Assembly: GCF_947366995.1 (NCBI RefSeq)
Contig: NZ_CANBCC010000017.1
Coordinates: 1-60,147 of the forward strand
Reading direction: 5' to 3'
From: an uncultured Aquabacterium sp.
GTDB lineage: Bacteria > Pseudomonadota > Gammaproteobacteria > Burkholderiales > Burkholderiaceae_C
Length of the DNA: 60,147 nucleotides
How positions within the stretch are numbered: the stretch's first letter is position 1; every line of letters begins with the position of its first letter. The notes under the pieces are model-generated. The model was not told the origin of the DNA. It searched no databases and saw only the letters and a list, made by a program, of their open reading frames with translations. Of the stretch, positions 9,878 through 18,532 are shown one piece after another. The position numbers and the translations under genes are program-made.

Positions 9878-12352
9878 TCAGTTCAGCAGGCGCTCGGGAT
9901 CGGCGTCCAGCTTGGCCAGCGCCTCGCGGGTGGCGCGGGTGGTGAGCGACTCTTCTTCCACCGGCACCAGCAGGCCGGCCTGCAGGAAGGCGGCCAGCCG
10001 CCGCAACTGAAACAGCACCCCCCGCCCGGACGGCGTGACGAACAGCGCCAGCTGCTTCTGCAGCCCCTGCCAGGCCAGCTGGACGGGCTCGCGACGTTGC
10101 CGGTAGTCCAGCTCGAACCAGGCGCCGATCTGCAACTCACGCGCCCAGGCCAGCATCGCCGGCGTGGGCATCGTGCCGCCCTCGGCCACCACTTGCAGTT
10201 CGTCGGTCTCGTGCCCCGACAGATCGCGCAGCGTCTGCTCGTCGAGGTCGACTTGCGCCAGGTCGGGCAGCACCTCGTCGAGCGCATCGAGCCGGTCGGT
10301 GACCGCCTTCAGGTGGGCCGGCGAGATCGACGCCGAGCGCGCCGAGAACGCCGCGGCCAGGGCTGCGTTGAGCTGCTGCACATGCTCGTCCTGCCGGGCC
10401 ACCGACAGGCCGGCGCGGGCCATGCCGTCACGCACGATCTTCAGCAGCGGCGGAAGGCGCCGCAGCACATCGGCCCGTTCCTCGCGCGAGGTCTTGGCGC
10501 TGGCCGACCAGATCAGGTCGGCGGCGGCCCGCTTGAGCGCGCGGGTCTCGTCGCTGCCGGGGCTGGACTGCACCGCGCTGTGCGCGAGCACGTCGGCCCA
10601 CACCCGGAACAGGAAGTCGCGCACCCCTTCGTGCACGGGCACGCCATCGAGCATCTTGCGCAGCTCGATCGTGTACTGGATGGCGCAGGTTTCGCGCTGC
10701 TCCACCTGCTGCGCCAGCGACACCCCCTTGCGCGACGCCTCGTTGGCATCGCGGAAGTAGGTCTCCAGGAACTTCTGGAACTCGATCAGCACGGTCTGGA
10801 ACACGCGGCGGCCGGTGTCCGGATAGGCCTCGACCACCTGCACCACCCGCCGGATCTCGGCATGCAGCGCCTCGGCGTCGGATTCGGCACCACCGCCAGC
10901 AAAGCCCATCACGCAACTGCCCATGCGGTCGATCAGCATGCGCGCGGGATGGTTGGTGGTGGCAAAGAAGTCGGGCTCGCTGACCGCCACCCGCAGCACC
11001 GGCATCTGCAGGCGCGCAAACCAGACGCGGATGGTGGCCGGCAGGCGCTCCTCGGTCAGGATGTGCTGGAACAGCAGTGCGACGATCTCGATCGTGGCGC
11101 GCTCGACTGGCGTGGCCGCCGCCTGTTTGAGCGCGCGCTTGCTGTCTTCCAGGTCACGCAGGATCAGCGCCGGCGTGGGCGCATCGCCCACCAGCACGTC
11201 GACGTCGGTGTGGCGGCGCAGCGCATGCCCGGCCTCGCGCATCGCCTCGCCCAGGCCCGGGCTCACCAGCACCGGCGAGGTGCCCGTGACCTGCGGCGCC
11301 GTGGGCACGAAGCCGGGCACCTGGCGCGCCACCATCTGGTTCAACTTGCCCAGCACCGCCTGGGACTGCCCGGGCGAGCGCAACCCGGGCGTCTGGGTCA
11401 GCAGGTGGGTCTCATCGAAGGACTGGCCCAGGGGCTGCAGCCCGCTGTTGTCACGCGTCCCGGCCACCGAGGGCGAGCCAGCCGGCACGCCGCCGCCGGT
11501 GCCTCCGCCGGAACCACCCACGCCCCCGCCATGGCCCGCGCCGGGTGGCATCGGCCCGCCAGGCGAACCGGGTGTGCCAGCACTGCCGCCGCCGGTGCCA
11601 CCACCGCCACCCGCTCCCGTGCCCCCGCCGCTGACGCCAGCACCAGCCCAGCCACCGACCACGCTGCGCCCCGGCACCCCGGTGTCGGCAGCCCGGCGAA
11701 TGAACGGCCGCAGGTCGATCTCGGGGCGCACGCCGTTGTCCAGCAGCAGCTTGTTCGCATGGTGGTAGGCCTCCTGGGCCCACTGCGCCGTCTCGTTGTT
11801 GAGCACGGTCTGCAAGGTCGCCCAGTGGCCGAGGTTCAGGCCGGACAACAGCCAGGCGTCCAGCATCACCCGGCCGAGCCACGACGGGTTGAGCACGTCG
11901 ACCACACCCGGGGTGTTGTCGATCGCGCCCTGGATGACCTGAAGTCGGGCGCTGAGGTCGGTGTACTCGGAGCCGGTCAGGTCGGCAACCGCCTGCCCCA
12001 ACCGCACACCCACGATGTCACGCTCGATGTGGCTGTCTTCGACCAGGCTGAGCACCGCCGGCATGCCCCCCCCGACCACGGGACGGGGATCGACCGGACG
12101 GCCCAGGCGCAGGGCCTGAGCGGCTTCCCGCAGACGCTGTTCGAGCGCCTGCTGCCATGCCGTCTGCGCACGCGGGAAGTCGAGCACCAGATCGCGCCGC
12201 CGCTGGTAGAGCGCCGGCTCCGCCGCCTGGGTTGCCAGCAGCTTGGCTCCATCGACGCAGGCCAGCACCAGCCCGGCACTGCCCCTCAAGAGGCACTCGA
12301 TGAAACTGACGCGGACGCTCAAGGCCAGCGCTCGATGGGGTCCAGCGGACAT
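9878..12352 (-). CDS. DUF1631 family protein
   Basis: An 824-residue cytoplasmic protein of the DUF1631 family, recognised from the N-terminus (FIECLLRGSAGLVLACVDGAKLLATQA) and the long helical body. Function unknown; the family is common in beta- and gammaproteobacteria. Residues about 227-300 are a low-complexity Gly/Pro/Ser linker (VSGGGTGAGGGGG and similar runs) joining two helical halves. No membrane segment or catalytic motif is visible. Starts 68 bp downstream of the secF stop on the same strand, with a terminator hairpin between, so it is probably transcribed separately. Confidence 0.82.
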   Translation of the reverse strand: MSAGPHRALALSVRVSFIECLLRGSAGLVLACVDGAKLLATQAAEPALYQRRRDLVLDFPRAQTAWQQALEQRLREAAQALRLGRPVDPRPVVGGGMPAVLSLVEDSHIERDIVGVRLGQAVADLTGSEYTDLSARLQVIQGAIDNTPGVVDVLNPSWLGRVMLDAWLLSGLNLGHWATLQTVLNNETAQWAQEAYHHANKLLLDNGVRPEIDLRPFIRRAADTGVPGRSVVGGWAGAGVSGGGTGAGGGGGTGGGSAGTPGSPGGPMPPGAGHGGGVGGSGGGTGGGVPAGSPSVAGTRDNSGLQPLGQSFDETHLLTQTPGLRSPGQSQAVLGKLNQMVARQVPGFVPTAPQVTGTSPVLVSPGLGEAMREAGHALRRHTDVDVLVGDAPTPALILRDLEDSKRALKQAAATPVERATIEIVALLFQHILTEERLPATIRVWFARLQMPVLRVAVSEPDFFATTNHPARMLIDRMGSCVMGFAGGGAESDAEALHAEIRRVVQVVEAYPDTGRRVFQTVLIEFQKFLETYFRDANEASRKGVSLAQQVEQRETCAIQYTIELRKMLDGVPVHEGVRDFLFRVWADVLAHSAVQSSPGSDETRALKRAAADLIWSASAKTSREERADVLRRLPPLLKIVRDGMARAGLSVARQDEHVQQLNAALAAAFSARSASISPAHLKAVTDRLDALDEVLPDLAQVDLDEQTLRDLSGHETDELQVVAEGGTMPTPAMLAWARELQIGAWFELDYRQRREPVQLAWQGLQKQLALFVTPSGRGVLFQLRRLAAFLQAGLLVPVEEESLTTRATREALAKLDADPERLLN

Positions 12353-12360
12353 GCGGAAGT

Positions 12361-12395
12361 GAAAACGCCGGGCTCATCACACGACGAACCCGGCG
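12361..12395 (-). terminator. Terminator after secF
   Basis: On the minus strand CGCCGGG pairs with CCCGGCG around a 16-base loop and is followed by TTTT. It lies 25 bp beyond the secF stop and closes the yajC-secD-secF unit. Confidence 0.65.
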
Positions 12396-12419
12396 GGGTG
12401 GTTCCTGTTGAAAGGGACT

Positions 12420-13436
12420 CTACACCACGGCACCCGCGTGCGGGTCGTTGGGATCGATGTCTTTTTTGGTGTTCTTCACGAGGTCTTCACGCTTCACGCC
12501 GAGCCACATGGCGATGGCCGCCGCCACGAAGACCGACGAGTAGATGCCGAACAGAATTCCGATGGTCAGGGCCAGCGCGAAGTAGTGGAGCGTGGGGCCG
12601 CCGAACACCAGCATGGCCAGCACCATCGCCTCGGTCGAGCCGTGGGTGATGATGGTGCGGCTCATCGTCGAGGTGATGGCGTGGTCGATGACCTCGCTCG
12701 TGCTCATCTTGCGGTACTTGCGGAAGGCCTCGCGGATCCGGTCGAAGATCACGACCGATTCGTTGACCGAATAGCCCAGCACGGCCAGCACGGCCGCCAG
12801 CACCGACAGCGAGAACTCCCACTGGAAGAAGGCGAAAAAGCCCAGGATGATGATGACGTCGTGCAGGTTGGCGATGATGCCGGCCACAGCGAACTTCCAC
12901 TCGAAGCGGATCGCCAGGTAGATCATGATGCCGAGGACCGTCACCGCGAGCGCGAGGGCGCCGTCGCGGGCCAGTTCATCGCCGACCTGCGGGCCGACAA
13001 ACTCGCTGCGCTGCAACGTCAGCGGCTGCACAGCCCCCGCCTGACACAGCTGGGACGGGCCCTTCTCGGCGGCCTGCGTGCTCACCTGCCCGCCTTCGGC
13101 ACGGCACAGCGCATCGAACACCTTGCCGACCACCTCGCCCTGCTTCATGCCGCCGCGCAGTGGCAGGCGGATCAGGACGTCACGCGAGGTGCCGAAGTTC
13201 TGCACCTGCACCTCGCCGTAGCCGAGCGATTCAACGGCCTCACGCGCCTTCACCAGGTTGGCGCTCTGGGCGTACTGCACCTCGATGAGCGAGCCACCGG
13301 TGAATTCGATCGAGAAGTGCAGCCCCCGGGTGACCAGGAAGAACACCGCTGCGGCAAAGGTGAGGAAGGAAATTGCGTTGAAGACCAACGCGTGGCGCAT
13401 GAAGGGGATGTCGCGCCGGATGCGGAAGAATTCCAT
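12420..13436 (-). CDS. secF: Protein translocase subunit SecF
   Basis: Works with SecD and YajC to pull exported proteins through SecYEG using the proton-motive force. The 338-residue product has the family layout: one membrane helix near residues 17-37, a periplasmic domain with FSIEFTGGSLIEV, then five helices. The fourth-helix signature GYSVNESVVIFDRIREAFRK is intact. Thirty bases downstream of secD on the same strand. Confidence 0.97.
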   Translation of the reverse strand: MEFFRIRRDIPFMRHALVFNAISFLTFAAAVFFLVTRGLHFSIEFTGGSLIEVQYAQSANLVKAREAVESLGYGEVQVQNFGTSRDVLIRLPLRGGMKQGEVVGKVFDALCRAEGGQVSTQAAEKGPSQLCQAGAVQPLTLQRSEFVGPQVGDELARDGALALAVTVLGIMIYLAIRFEWKFAVAGIIANLHDVIIILGFFAFFQWEFSLSVLAAVLAVLGYSVNESVVIFDRIREAFRKYRKMSTSEVIDHAITSTMSRTIITHGSTEAMVLAMLVFGGPTLHYFALALTIGILFGIYSSVFVAAAIAMWLGVKREDLVKNTKKDIDPNDPHAGAVV

Positions 13437-13463
13437 GACCGAGTGTTCCTTGTCTTCCGATTC

Positions 13464-15326
13464 TTATTCCTGAGGCTTCCAGACCTGGCCGATCGAGACG
13501 CTCTTGAGCTTTTTCTGACGGCCGTACCAGAAGTTCACCAGGCCGCGTGAGAAGAACACCGCCGAGAACATCGATGTGAGGATGCCCAGGCAGTGCACCA
13601 CGGCAAAGCCCTTGACCGGGCCGGAGCCGAAGGCCAGCAGGGCCAGACCGGCAATCAGCGTGGTCACGTTCGAGTCGAGGATGGTGGCCCAGGCGTGCTC
13701 GTAGCCGGCGTGAATGGCCGTCTGCGGGGCCGAGCCGTTGCGCAGCTCTTCGCGCACGCGCTCGTTGATCAGCACGTTGGAGTCGATGGCCATGCCCAGC
13801 GTCAGGGCGATAGCGGCGATGCCGGGCAGCGTCAGCGTGGCCTGCAGCATCGACAGCACGGCCACGAGCAGCAGCAGGTTGACGGCCAGCGCGATGGTCG
13901 AGAAGACGCCGAACAGCAGGTAGTACAGCATCATGAACACCGCGATGGCGCCAAAGCCGTAAACCAGGCTCTTGAAGCCCATCTCGATGTTCTCGGCGCC
14001 CAGGCTGGGGCCGACGGTGCGCTCTTCGATGATCTCCATCGGCGCGGCCAGCGAACCGGCGCGCAGCAGCAGCGCGGTGTCGGCGGCCTCTTCCGAGGTC
14101 ATGCGACCCGAGATCTGCACGCGACCGCCGCCGATCTCGCCACGGATCACCGGTGCAGTCACGACCTCGCCCTTGCCCTTTTCGAACAGGATGATGGCCA
14201 TGCGCTTGCCGACGTTCTCGCGGGTCACGTCCTTGAAGATGCGCGCGCCACGGGCGTCGAGCGTCAGGTGCACGGCGGCTTCCTGGTTCTCGTCGAAGCC
14301 GGGCTGCGCGTCGGTCAGGTTGTCGCCGGTCAGCACCACCTGGCGCTTGACGATGACGGGCACGCCACCGCGCTCGAAGTAGCGCTCGGTGCCGAAGGGC
14401 ACAGGGCCACCGGCCAGCGCGGCCTGGGCCTCGGTGCTGTCATCGACCATGCGCACTTCCAGCGTGGCGGTGCGGCCGATGATGTCCTTCGCCTTGGCGG
14501 TGTCCTGCACGCCGGGCAGCTGCACGACCACGCGGTCGATGCCCTGCTGCTGGATCACGGGCTCGGCCACGCCGAGTTCGTTGATCCGGTTGTGCAGCGT
14601 GGTGATGTTCTGCTTGAGGGCCTGCTCCTGGATGGCGCGGGCGCTCTGGGGGTTGAGGGCGCCCACCAGGGTGAGGTCGCCCGAGCCGCCGGTGTCGGTG
14701 CCCGGGGTCCAGACCAGGTCGGGCAGGCGGTCCTGCAGCACCGGCAGCGCCGCCTGGCGCGCGGCCCCGTCGCGGAAGCGCACGATCAGGCTGTCGCCCT
14801 CGCGGCGGATGCCGCTGTGGCGCACGTCCTTGTCACGCAGCAGGGAGCGGATGTCGACCGTCTGACCATCGAGCTTCTGCGTGATGGCCGCCTTCATGTC
14901 GACCTGCATCAGGAAGTGCACGCCACCGCGCAGGTCGAGGCCCAGAAACATCGGGTTGGCGTGCAGGCTGCGCAGCCATTGCGGCGAGCGCGACACGAGG
15001 TTCAACGCCACGATGTAGCTCGGGTCGGCCGGATCGGGGTTGACCGCCCGGGCGATCACGTCGCGCGCCTGGATCTGGATGTCGGTGCTGGCAAAGCGGG
15101 CGCGCACCGAGTTGCCGTCGAACTCCACGAAGTCGGCCTGGATGCCGGCCTGCTTCAGCGCCGCCTCGACCCGGGCCACGGCCGAGCTGTCGAGCTTGAG
15201 CGTGGCCTTGCCGCTGGAAAGCTGCACGGCCGGCGCCTCGCCGAAGAAGTTCGGCAGGGTGTAGATCAGGCCGACCAGCAGGGCCACGGCGATGATCAGG
15301 TACTTCCACCAGGGGTAGCGGTTCAT
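13464..15326 (-). CDS. secD: Protein translocase subunit SecD
   Basis: Large partner of SecF. The 620-residue product has an N-terminal helix (WWKYLIIAVALLVGLIYTLPNFFGE), the signature FLGLDLRGGVHFLMQVD, a big periplasmic region containing NELGVAEPVIQQQGIDRVVVQLPG, and five C-terminal helices with TLGMAIDSNVLINERVREEL, which carries the conserved Asp needed for proton-coupled movement. Follows yajC by 24 bp. Confidence 0.98.
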   Translation of the reverse strand: MNRYPWWKYLIIAVALLVGLIYTLPNFFGEAPAVQLSSGKATLKLDSSAVARVEAALKQAGIQADFVEFDGNSVRARFASTDIQIQARDVIARAVNPDPADPSYIVALNLVSRSPQWLRSLHANPMFLGLDLRGGVHFLMQVDMKAAITQKLDGQTVDIRSLLRDKDVRHSGIRREGDSLIVRFRDGAARQAALPVLQDRLPDLVWTPGTDTGGSGDLTLVGALNPQSARAIQEQALKQNITTLHNRINELGVAEPVIQQQGIDRVVVQLPGVQDTAKAKDIIGRTATLEVRMVDDSTEAQAALAGGPVPFGTERYFERGGVPVIVKRQVVLTGDNLTDAQPGFDENQEAAVHLTLDARGARIFKDVTRENVGKRMAIILFEKGKGEVVTAPVIRGEIGGGRVQISGRMTSEEAADTALLLRAGSLAAPMEIIEERTVGPSLGAENIEMGFKSLVYGFGAIAVFMMLYYLLFGVFSTIALAVNLLLLVAVLSMLQATLTLPGIAAIALTLGMAIDSNVLINERVREELRNGSAPQTAIHAGYEHAWATILDSNVTTLIAGLALLAFGSGPVKGFAVVHCLGILTSMFSAVFFSRGLVNFWYGRQKKLKSVSIGQVWKPQE

Positions 15327-15350
15327 GGGGTCCTCGACGGCGCAGCGGGA

Positions 15351-15674
15351 TTACTTGAAGGTGCCCTTGGGCAGCACCTGCACGATGGCCGCGCGCTGCA
15401 CCTGCAGCTCGACGCCGTTGGCCACTTCGAGGTGCACGAAGGTGTCGCCCAGCTTGCTGATGCGGCCGATGACACCCCCCTGGGTCACGACCTCGTCACC
15501 CTTGCTCAGGGCTTCCAGCATCGCGCGGGTTTCCTTCTGGCGCTTCATCTGCGGGCGGATCATGACGAAGTACAGGACGACGAACATGAGGACGAGCGGC
15601 AGCATGCTCATCAGGCCACCGGTGGCGCCGGCGGCAGGGGCCGCGGCTTGGGCGTAGGCTTCAGAAATCAACAC
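15351..15674 (-). CDS. yajC: Preprotein translocase accessory subunit YajC
   Basis: Small membrane partner of SecDF, 107 residues. One membrane helix (MSMLPLVLMFVVLYFVMIRPQMKRQ, about residues 23-47) is followed by the conserved domain with KGDEVVTQGGVIGRI. First gene of the yajC-secD-secF unit. Confidence 0.96.
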   Translation of the reverse strand: MLISEAYAQAAAPAAGATGGLMSMLPLVLMFVVLYFVMIRPQMKRQKETRAMLEALSKGDEVVTQGGVIGRISKLGDTFVHLEVANGVELQVQRAAIVQVLPKGTFK

Positions 15675-15771
15675 AGTCAGGTTCCTTCAAACAAAGGGCC
15701 GAGGCGCCTCCCGGCTGGGAGGGGCGCGCCGGCCATTGAACGGGGCATTGTATGCGGCAGGCAACCGCACC

Positions 15772-16083
15772 TCAGAGCACGTACTTCACCAGGGGGTGAC
15801 CGCTGAGCGCGCGGTACAGGTTGTCGAGCTGGGTGCGGCTGGTGGCCGTGACGGTGACGGTCAGGCCGAGGTACTTGCCGGAACTGCTGGGGCGGCGCTC
15901 CAGGGTGTGCGCGGCAAAGCCGGGATCGTGCTCAATGACGATGGCCACGACGGTCTCGACAAAGGTCTCGTTGTGTGCACCCATGACCTTGATCGGGAAG
16001 GCACACGGGTATTCGATCAGCGATTCTTCCGGCGGGATCACCGGGTTGGCGGGGGTATGGGCGGGGGGCGTGGTGGAGGCCAT
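15772..16083 (-). CDS. ybeD: YbeD family protein (DUF493)
   Basis: A 103-residue cytoplasmic protein of the YbeD/DUF493 family, which has an ACT-like fold. Recognised from LIEYPCAFPIKVMG, then SSSGKYLGLTVTVTATSRTQLDNLYRALSGHPLVKYVL. Exact function unknown. In relatives it usually stands between dacA and lipB. Here dacA is next door (64 bp upstream) but lipB is some 15 kb away, so the usual dacA-ybeD-lipB cluster appears split. Confidence 0.9.
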   Translation of the reverse strand: MASTTPPAHTPANPVIPPEESLIEYPCAFPIKVMGAHNETFVETVVAIVIEHDPGFAAHTLERRPSSSGKYLGLTVTVTATSRTQLDNLYRALSGHPLVKYVL

Positions 16084-16146
16084 GTCAGCGTCCTTTCAGG
16101 AAACGGGTACGGAAAGCAGGAAAAGAGGGGGGCAGAAGGTGAGCGG

Positions 16147-17433
16147 TCACTTCACGCCGAGCCGCACGGCGTCCCACAGGCGGCCGAACCAGCCGGCCGG
16201 CGGCACGTCTTCCAGCGCCAGCAAGGGCACATCCTGCCAGTGCTGCGGGCCGATGGCCACCCGAAGGCGTCCCACGGTCTGCCCCTGGCGCAGCGGCGCC
16301 ATCAGGGGCTCCTGGCGCACCACGCTGGTCTGCAGCTGCCCGCCCTGCCCGCGCGGTACCACGACCACGATGGGCGCGGGGCGGCCCAGCCGCACGGTGC
16401 TGGCCTGGCCCTTCCACACCTGCGCGGTGGCCACCGGCTGGCCGGCATCGAACAGGCGGACCATGTCGAAGGCGCTGTAGCCCCAGTTCAGCAGCTTCTG
16501 GGTCTCGGCGGCGCGGGCCTCGGGCGACGCGGCCCCGAGCGTGACGGCGATCAGCCGGCGCTCGACCCCTCCCAGGCTGCGGCGGGCGGTCGCCACCATG
16601 CCGTAGCCGGCCGCCTCGGTGTATCCGGTCTGCAGGCCGTCGACCGTCGGATCGCGCATCAGCAGCAGGTTGCGGCTCGGCTGGCTCACGCCGGCCACGG
16701 TGGCCTGCTGCAGGGACGAGATTTTGAGCACCTCGGGGAAATCGGTGACCAGGCGGGCGGCGATCAAAGAAAGCTCGCGCGCGGTGCTGCGGTGACCGCT
16801 GGCGGACAGGCCCTCTGGATTGCGGAACCGGGTGGCCTGCAGCCCGAACACCTCGGCCTGGCGGTTCATGCGCTCGACAAAGGCCTCGACCGAGCCGGCC
16901 AGCCCCTCCGCCAGCGCCACGGTGGCGTCGTTGGCGTTGTGCACCACCATGCCGCGCAGCAGGTCGTCGACGCGCGCGCTGCCACCGGCCTTCAGGAAGG
17001 CGCGCGATGCACCGGCCATGCCGGCCTTCCAGGCGCGCTCGGACACAGGCAGCGTCTGGTCGGCGCGCAGCTTGCCGTCGCGCAGTGCCTCGCACACCAG
17101 CCAGGTCGTCATCAGCTTGGTCAGCGAGGCGGGCTCCAGGGGCTGGTCGGCCTGGCGGGCGGCCAGTGTCTGTCGGCTGGCCAGGTCCTGCAGGATGAAG
17201 GCGCGGGCGGCCACCTCGGGCGGCGACGGCATCGCGGTGGCGGGTTCGGCAAACACACTGCGCGCATCGGCAGCCGGGGCAGCGGCCAGCGCCACCGGTG
17301 CCTGCCCGCTGGCCAGCGTCACGGCCAGCGAGGCCAGCAGCACACGCCGCCGCCACGCAACAGCATGACGGTCGGGGTGCACTGCCGGGCAGGTGTCGGG
17401 GCAGCGAGAGACAAGGCGACGGAGGGCGAGCAT
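16147..17433 (-). CDS. DacA-like penicillin-binding protein with altered active-site motifs
   Basis: A 428-residue exported protein of the D-Ala-D-Ala carboxypeptidase family (PBP5/6, S11). A signal peptide lies near residues 28-52. The nucleophile motif SLTK is intact at 103-106. The second motif, normally S-x-N, reads N-A-N at 166-168 (in VVHNANDATVAL). The third, normally K-T-G, reads Q-T-G at 268-270 (in DPTVDGLQTGYTEAAGY). I read both substitutions from the bases. The C-terminal PBP5-type beta domain and a terminal amphipathic stretch (WFGRLWDAVRLGVK) remain, so the protein is full length. It may be a weak enzyme, have a different specificity, or be a non-catalytic cell-wall binder. The frame is open further upstream but the signal peptide fixes the start. 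Operon with ybeD. Confidence 0.88.
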   Translation of the reverse strand: MLALRRLVSRCPDTCPAVHPDRHAVAWRRRVLLASLAVTLASGQAPVALAAAPAADARSVFAEPATAMPSPPEVAARAFILQDLASRQTLAARQADQPLEPASLTKLMTTWLVCEALRDGKLRADQTLPVSERAWKAGMAGASRAFLKAGGSARVDDLLRGMVVHNANDATVALAEGLAGSVEAFVERMNRQAEVFGLQATRFRNPEGLSASGHRSTARELSLIAARLVTDFPEVLKISSLQQATVAGVSQPSRNLLLMRDPTVDGLQTGYTEAAGYGMVATARRSLGGVERRLIAVTLGAASPEARAAETQKLLNWGYSAFDMVRLFDAGQPVATAQVWKGQASTVRLGRPAPIVVVVPRGQGGQLQTSVVRQEPLMAPLRQGQTVGRLRVAIGPQHWQDVPLLALEDVPPAGWFGRLWDAVRLGVK

Positions 17434-17522
17434 CGGTTCAGCAGGGCACGCGGAAGGAGGCAGGTGGGGCCACGGGTGCGGAATTGCAAGCGGCACGCGC
17501 GCCCGCCCCGCGGCGGACGCGT

Positions 17523-18185
17523 TCAGCCGCCCGCGGCCGCCAGGCGCAGGTGCTTGCGCACGACCTCGCGCAGTGTGGGCAACTGGCCGTGAAAGAAATG
17601 GCCCGTGCCGGGCACGACGGTGATGGGCAGGCTTTGCGGGCGGGCCCACGTCAGGATGTCGGCCAGCGGCACGACGTCGTCCTCTTCCCCCTCGACCACC
17701 AGCGTGTGCGCCGGCACGGGCGGCACGTCGAAACGGGTGGTGGCCGGGCTGACCAGCACCAGCTGGGACGGGCGCGCGGCATTCGGATCGGTGTCGGCAG
17801 CCGCCATCAAAGCGGCGTGCGCCCGAGCGGCAACGAAGCCGCCGAACGAAAAACCGGCCAGGGCCAGCGGGAGGTCCTGCAGCGCCGGGTCGGCCCGATG
17901 TTGCGCCACCACGGCGAGCATGTCGTCGGTCTCGCCCCGGCCCTCGTCCCAGGCACCCGCCGAGCGGCCGACACCACGGAAGTTGAAGCGCACGGCCCGC
18001 CACCCCTGCAGCACAAAGGCGCGTACCAGAGTGTGGACCACCTTGTTGTCCATCGTGCCGCCCATCAGCGGGTGGGGGTGGGCCACGACGGCCAGCCCCA
18101 CGGGCGCCTGCGCAGGCTCCTCGACGACGACTTCCAGCAGGCCGGCCGGCCCCTCGAGGGTGGTGGATGCGGGGCGTCCGATCAT
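17523..18185 (-). CDS. Alpha/beta hydrolase
   Basis: A 220-residue cytoplasmic alpha/beta hydrolase of the small family often annotated as alpha/beta hydrolase or CocE/YfhR-like. Visible features: oxyanion region HPHPLMGGTMDNKVV, the arginine motif FNFRGVGRSAG, nucleophile elbow GFSFGG, an acid in VEGEEDDVVP, and the catalytic His in PGTGHFFHG. Start is the ATG at 18185 (MIGRPASTTLEG); the longer open frame beyond it is a shadow of the next genes. Only 11 bp separate it from the ferredoxin gene upstream, so they are co-transcribed. Substrate unknown. Confidence 0.88.
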   Translation of the reverse strand: MIGRPASTTLEGPAGLLEVVVEEPAQAPVGLAVVAHPHPLMGGTMDNKVVHTLVRAFVLQGWRAVRFNFRGVGRSAGAWDEGRGETDDMLAVVAQHRADPALQDLPLALAGFSFGGFVAARAHAALMAAADTDPNAARPSQLVLVSPATTRFDVPPVPAHTLVVEGEEDDVVPLADILTWARPQSLPITVVPGTGHFFHGQLPTLREVVRKHLRLAAAGG

Positions 18186-18196
18186 CGCGCGGCCTT

Positions 18197-18523
18197 TCAG
18201 CGGCCGACCGACGGCGGCAGCACCAGACGCTCGACGACCTCGCCCTTGATCAGGTGCTGGTCGACGATCTCGTCGATGTCGCTCTTGTCGACAAAGGTGT
18301 ACCAGGTGCCCTCGGGGTAGACCACCGCGACCGGACCGCCGGCACAGCGGTCCAGACAGCCGGCCTTGTTGACGCGCACCTGGCCCGGCCCCGCCAGCCC
18401 GGCGTCCTTGACGCGCGCCTTGCAGTGGTCGAAGCCTTCCTTCGCGTTGTGGTCGGCGCAGCAGTCCTCGCCGTTGATGCGCTGATTCAGGCAGAAGAAG
18501 ATGTGGCGCTGGTAATAGCTCAT
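18197..18523 (-). CDS. Thioredoxin-like [2Fe-2S] ferredoxin
   Basis: A 108-residue cytoplasmic protein of the thioredoxin-fold [2Fe-2S] ferredoxin family. Cysteines follow the family pattern: one at the end of the first strand (HIFFCLNQR), a CC pair ten residues later, and C-x3-C in NKAGCLDRCAGGPV. The motif GPVAVVYPEGTWY follows. Probably an electron carrier; the partner is unknown. Lies 11 bp from the hydrolase and 9 bp from the VanZ-like gene, in one operon. Confidence 0.87.
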   Translation of the reverse strand: MSYYQRHIFFCLNQRINGEDCCADHNAKEGFDHCKARVKDAGLAGPGQVRVNKAGCLDRCAGGPVAVVYPEGTWYTFVDKSDIDEIVDQHLIKGEVVERLVLPPSVGR

Positions 18524-18532
18524 CCCCGCATT

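Noticed and set aside
9764-12649. 961-codon open frame on the plus strand
   Set aside because: Antisense shadow of DUF1631. The translation is rich in Arg, His and Gln and has no domain; long shadows are expected in GC-rich genes.
13593-15806. 737-codon open frame on the plus strand
   Set aside because: Shadow of secD and yajC; low-complexity translation.
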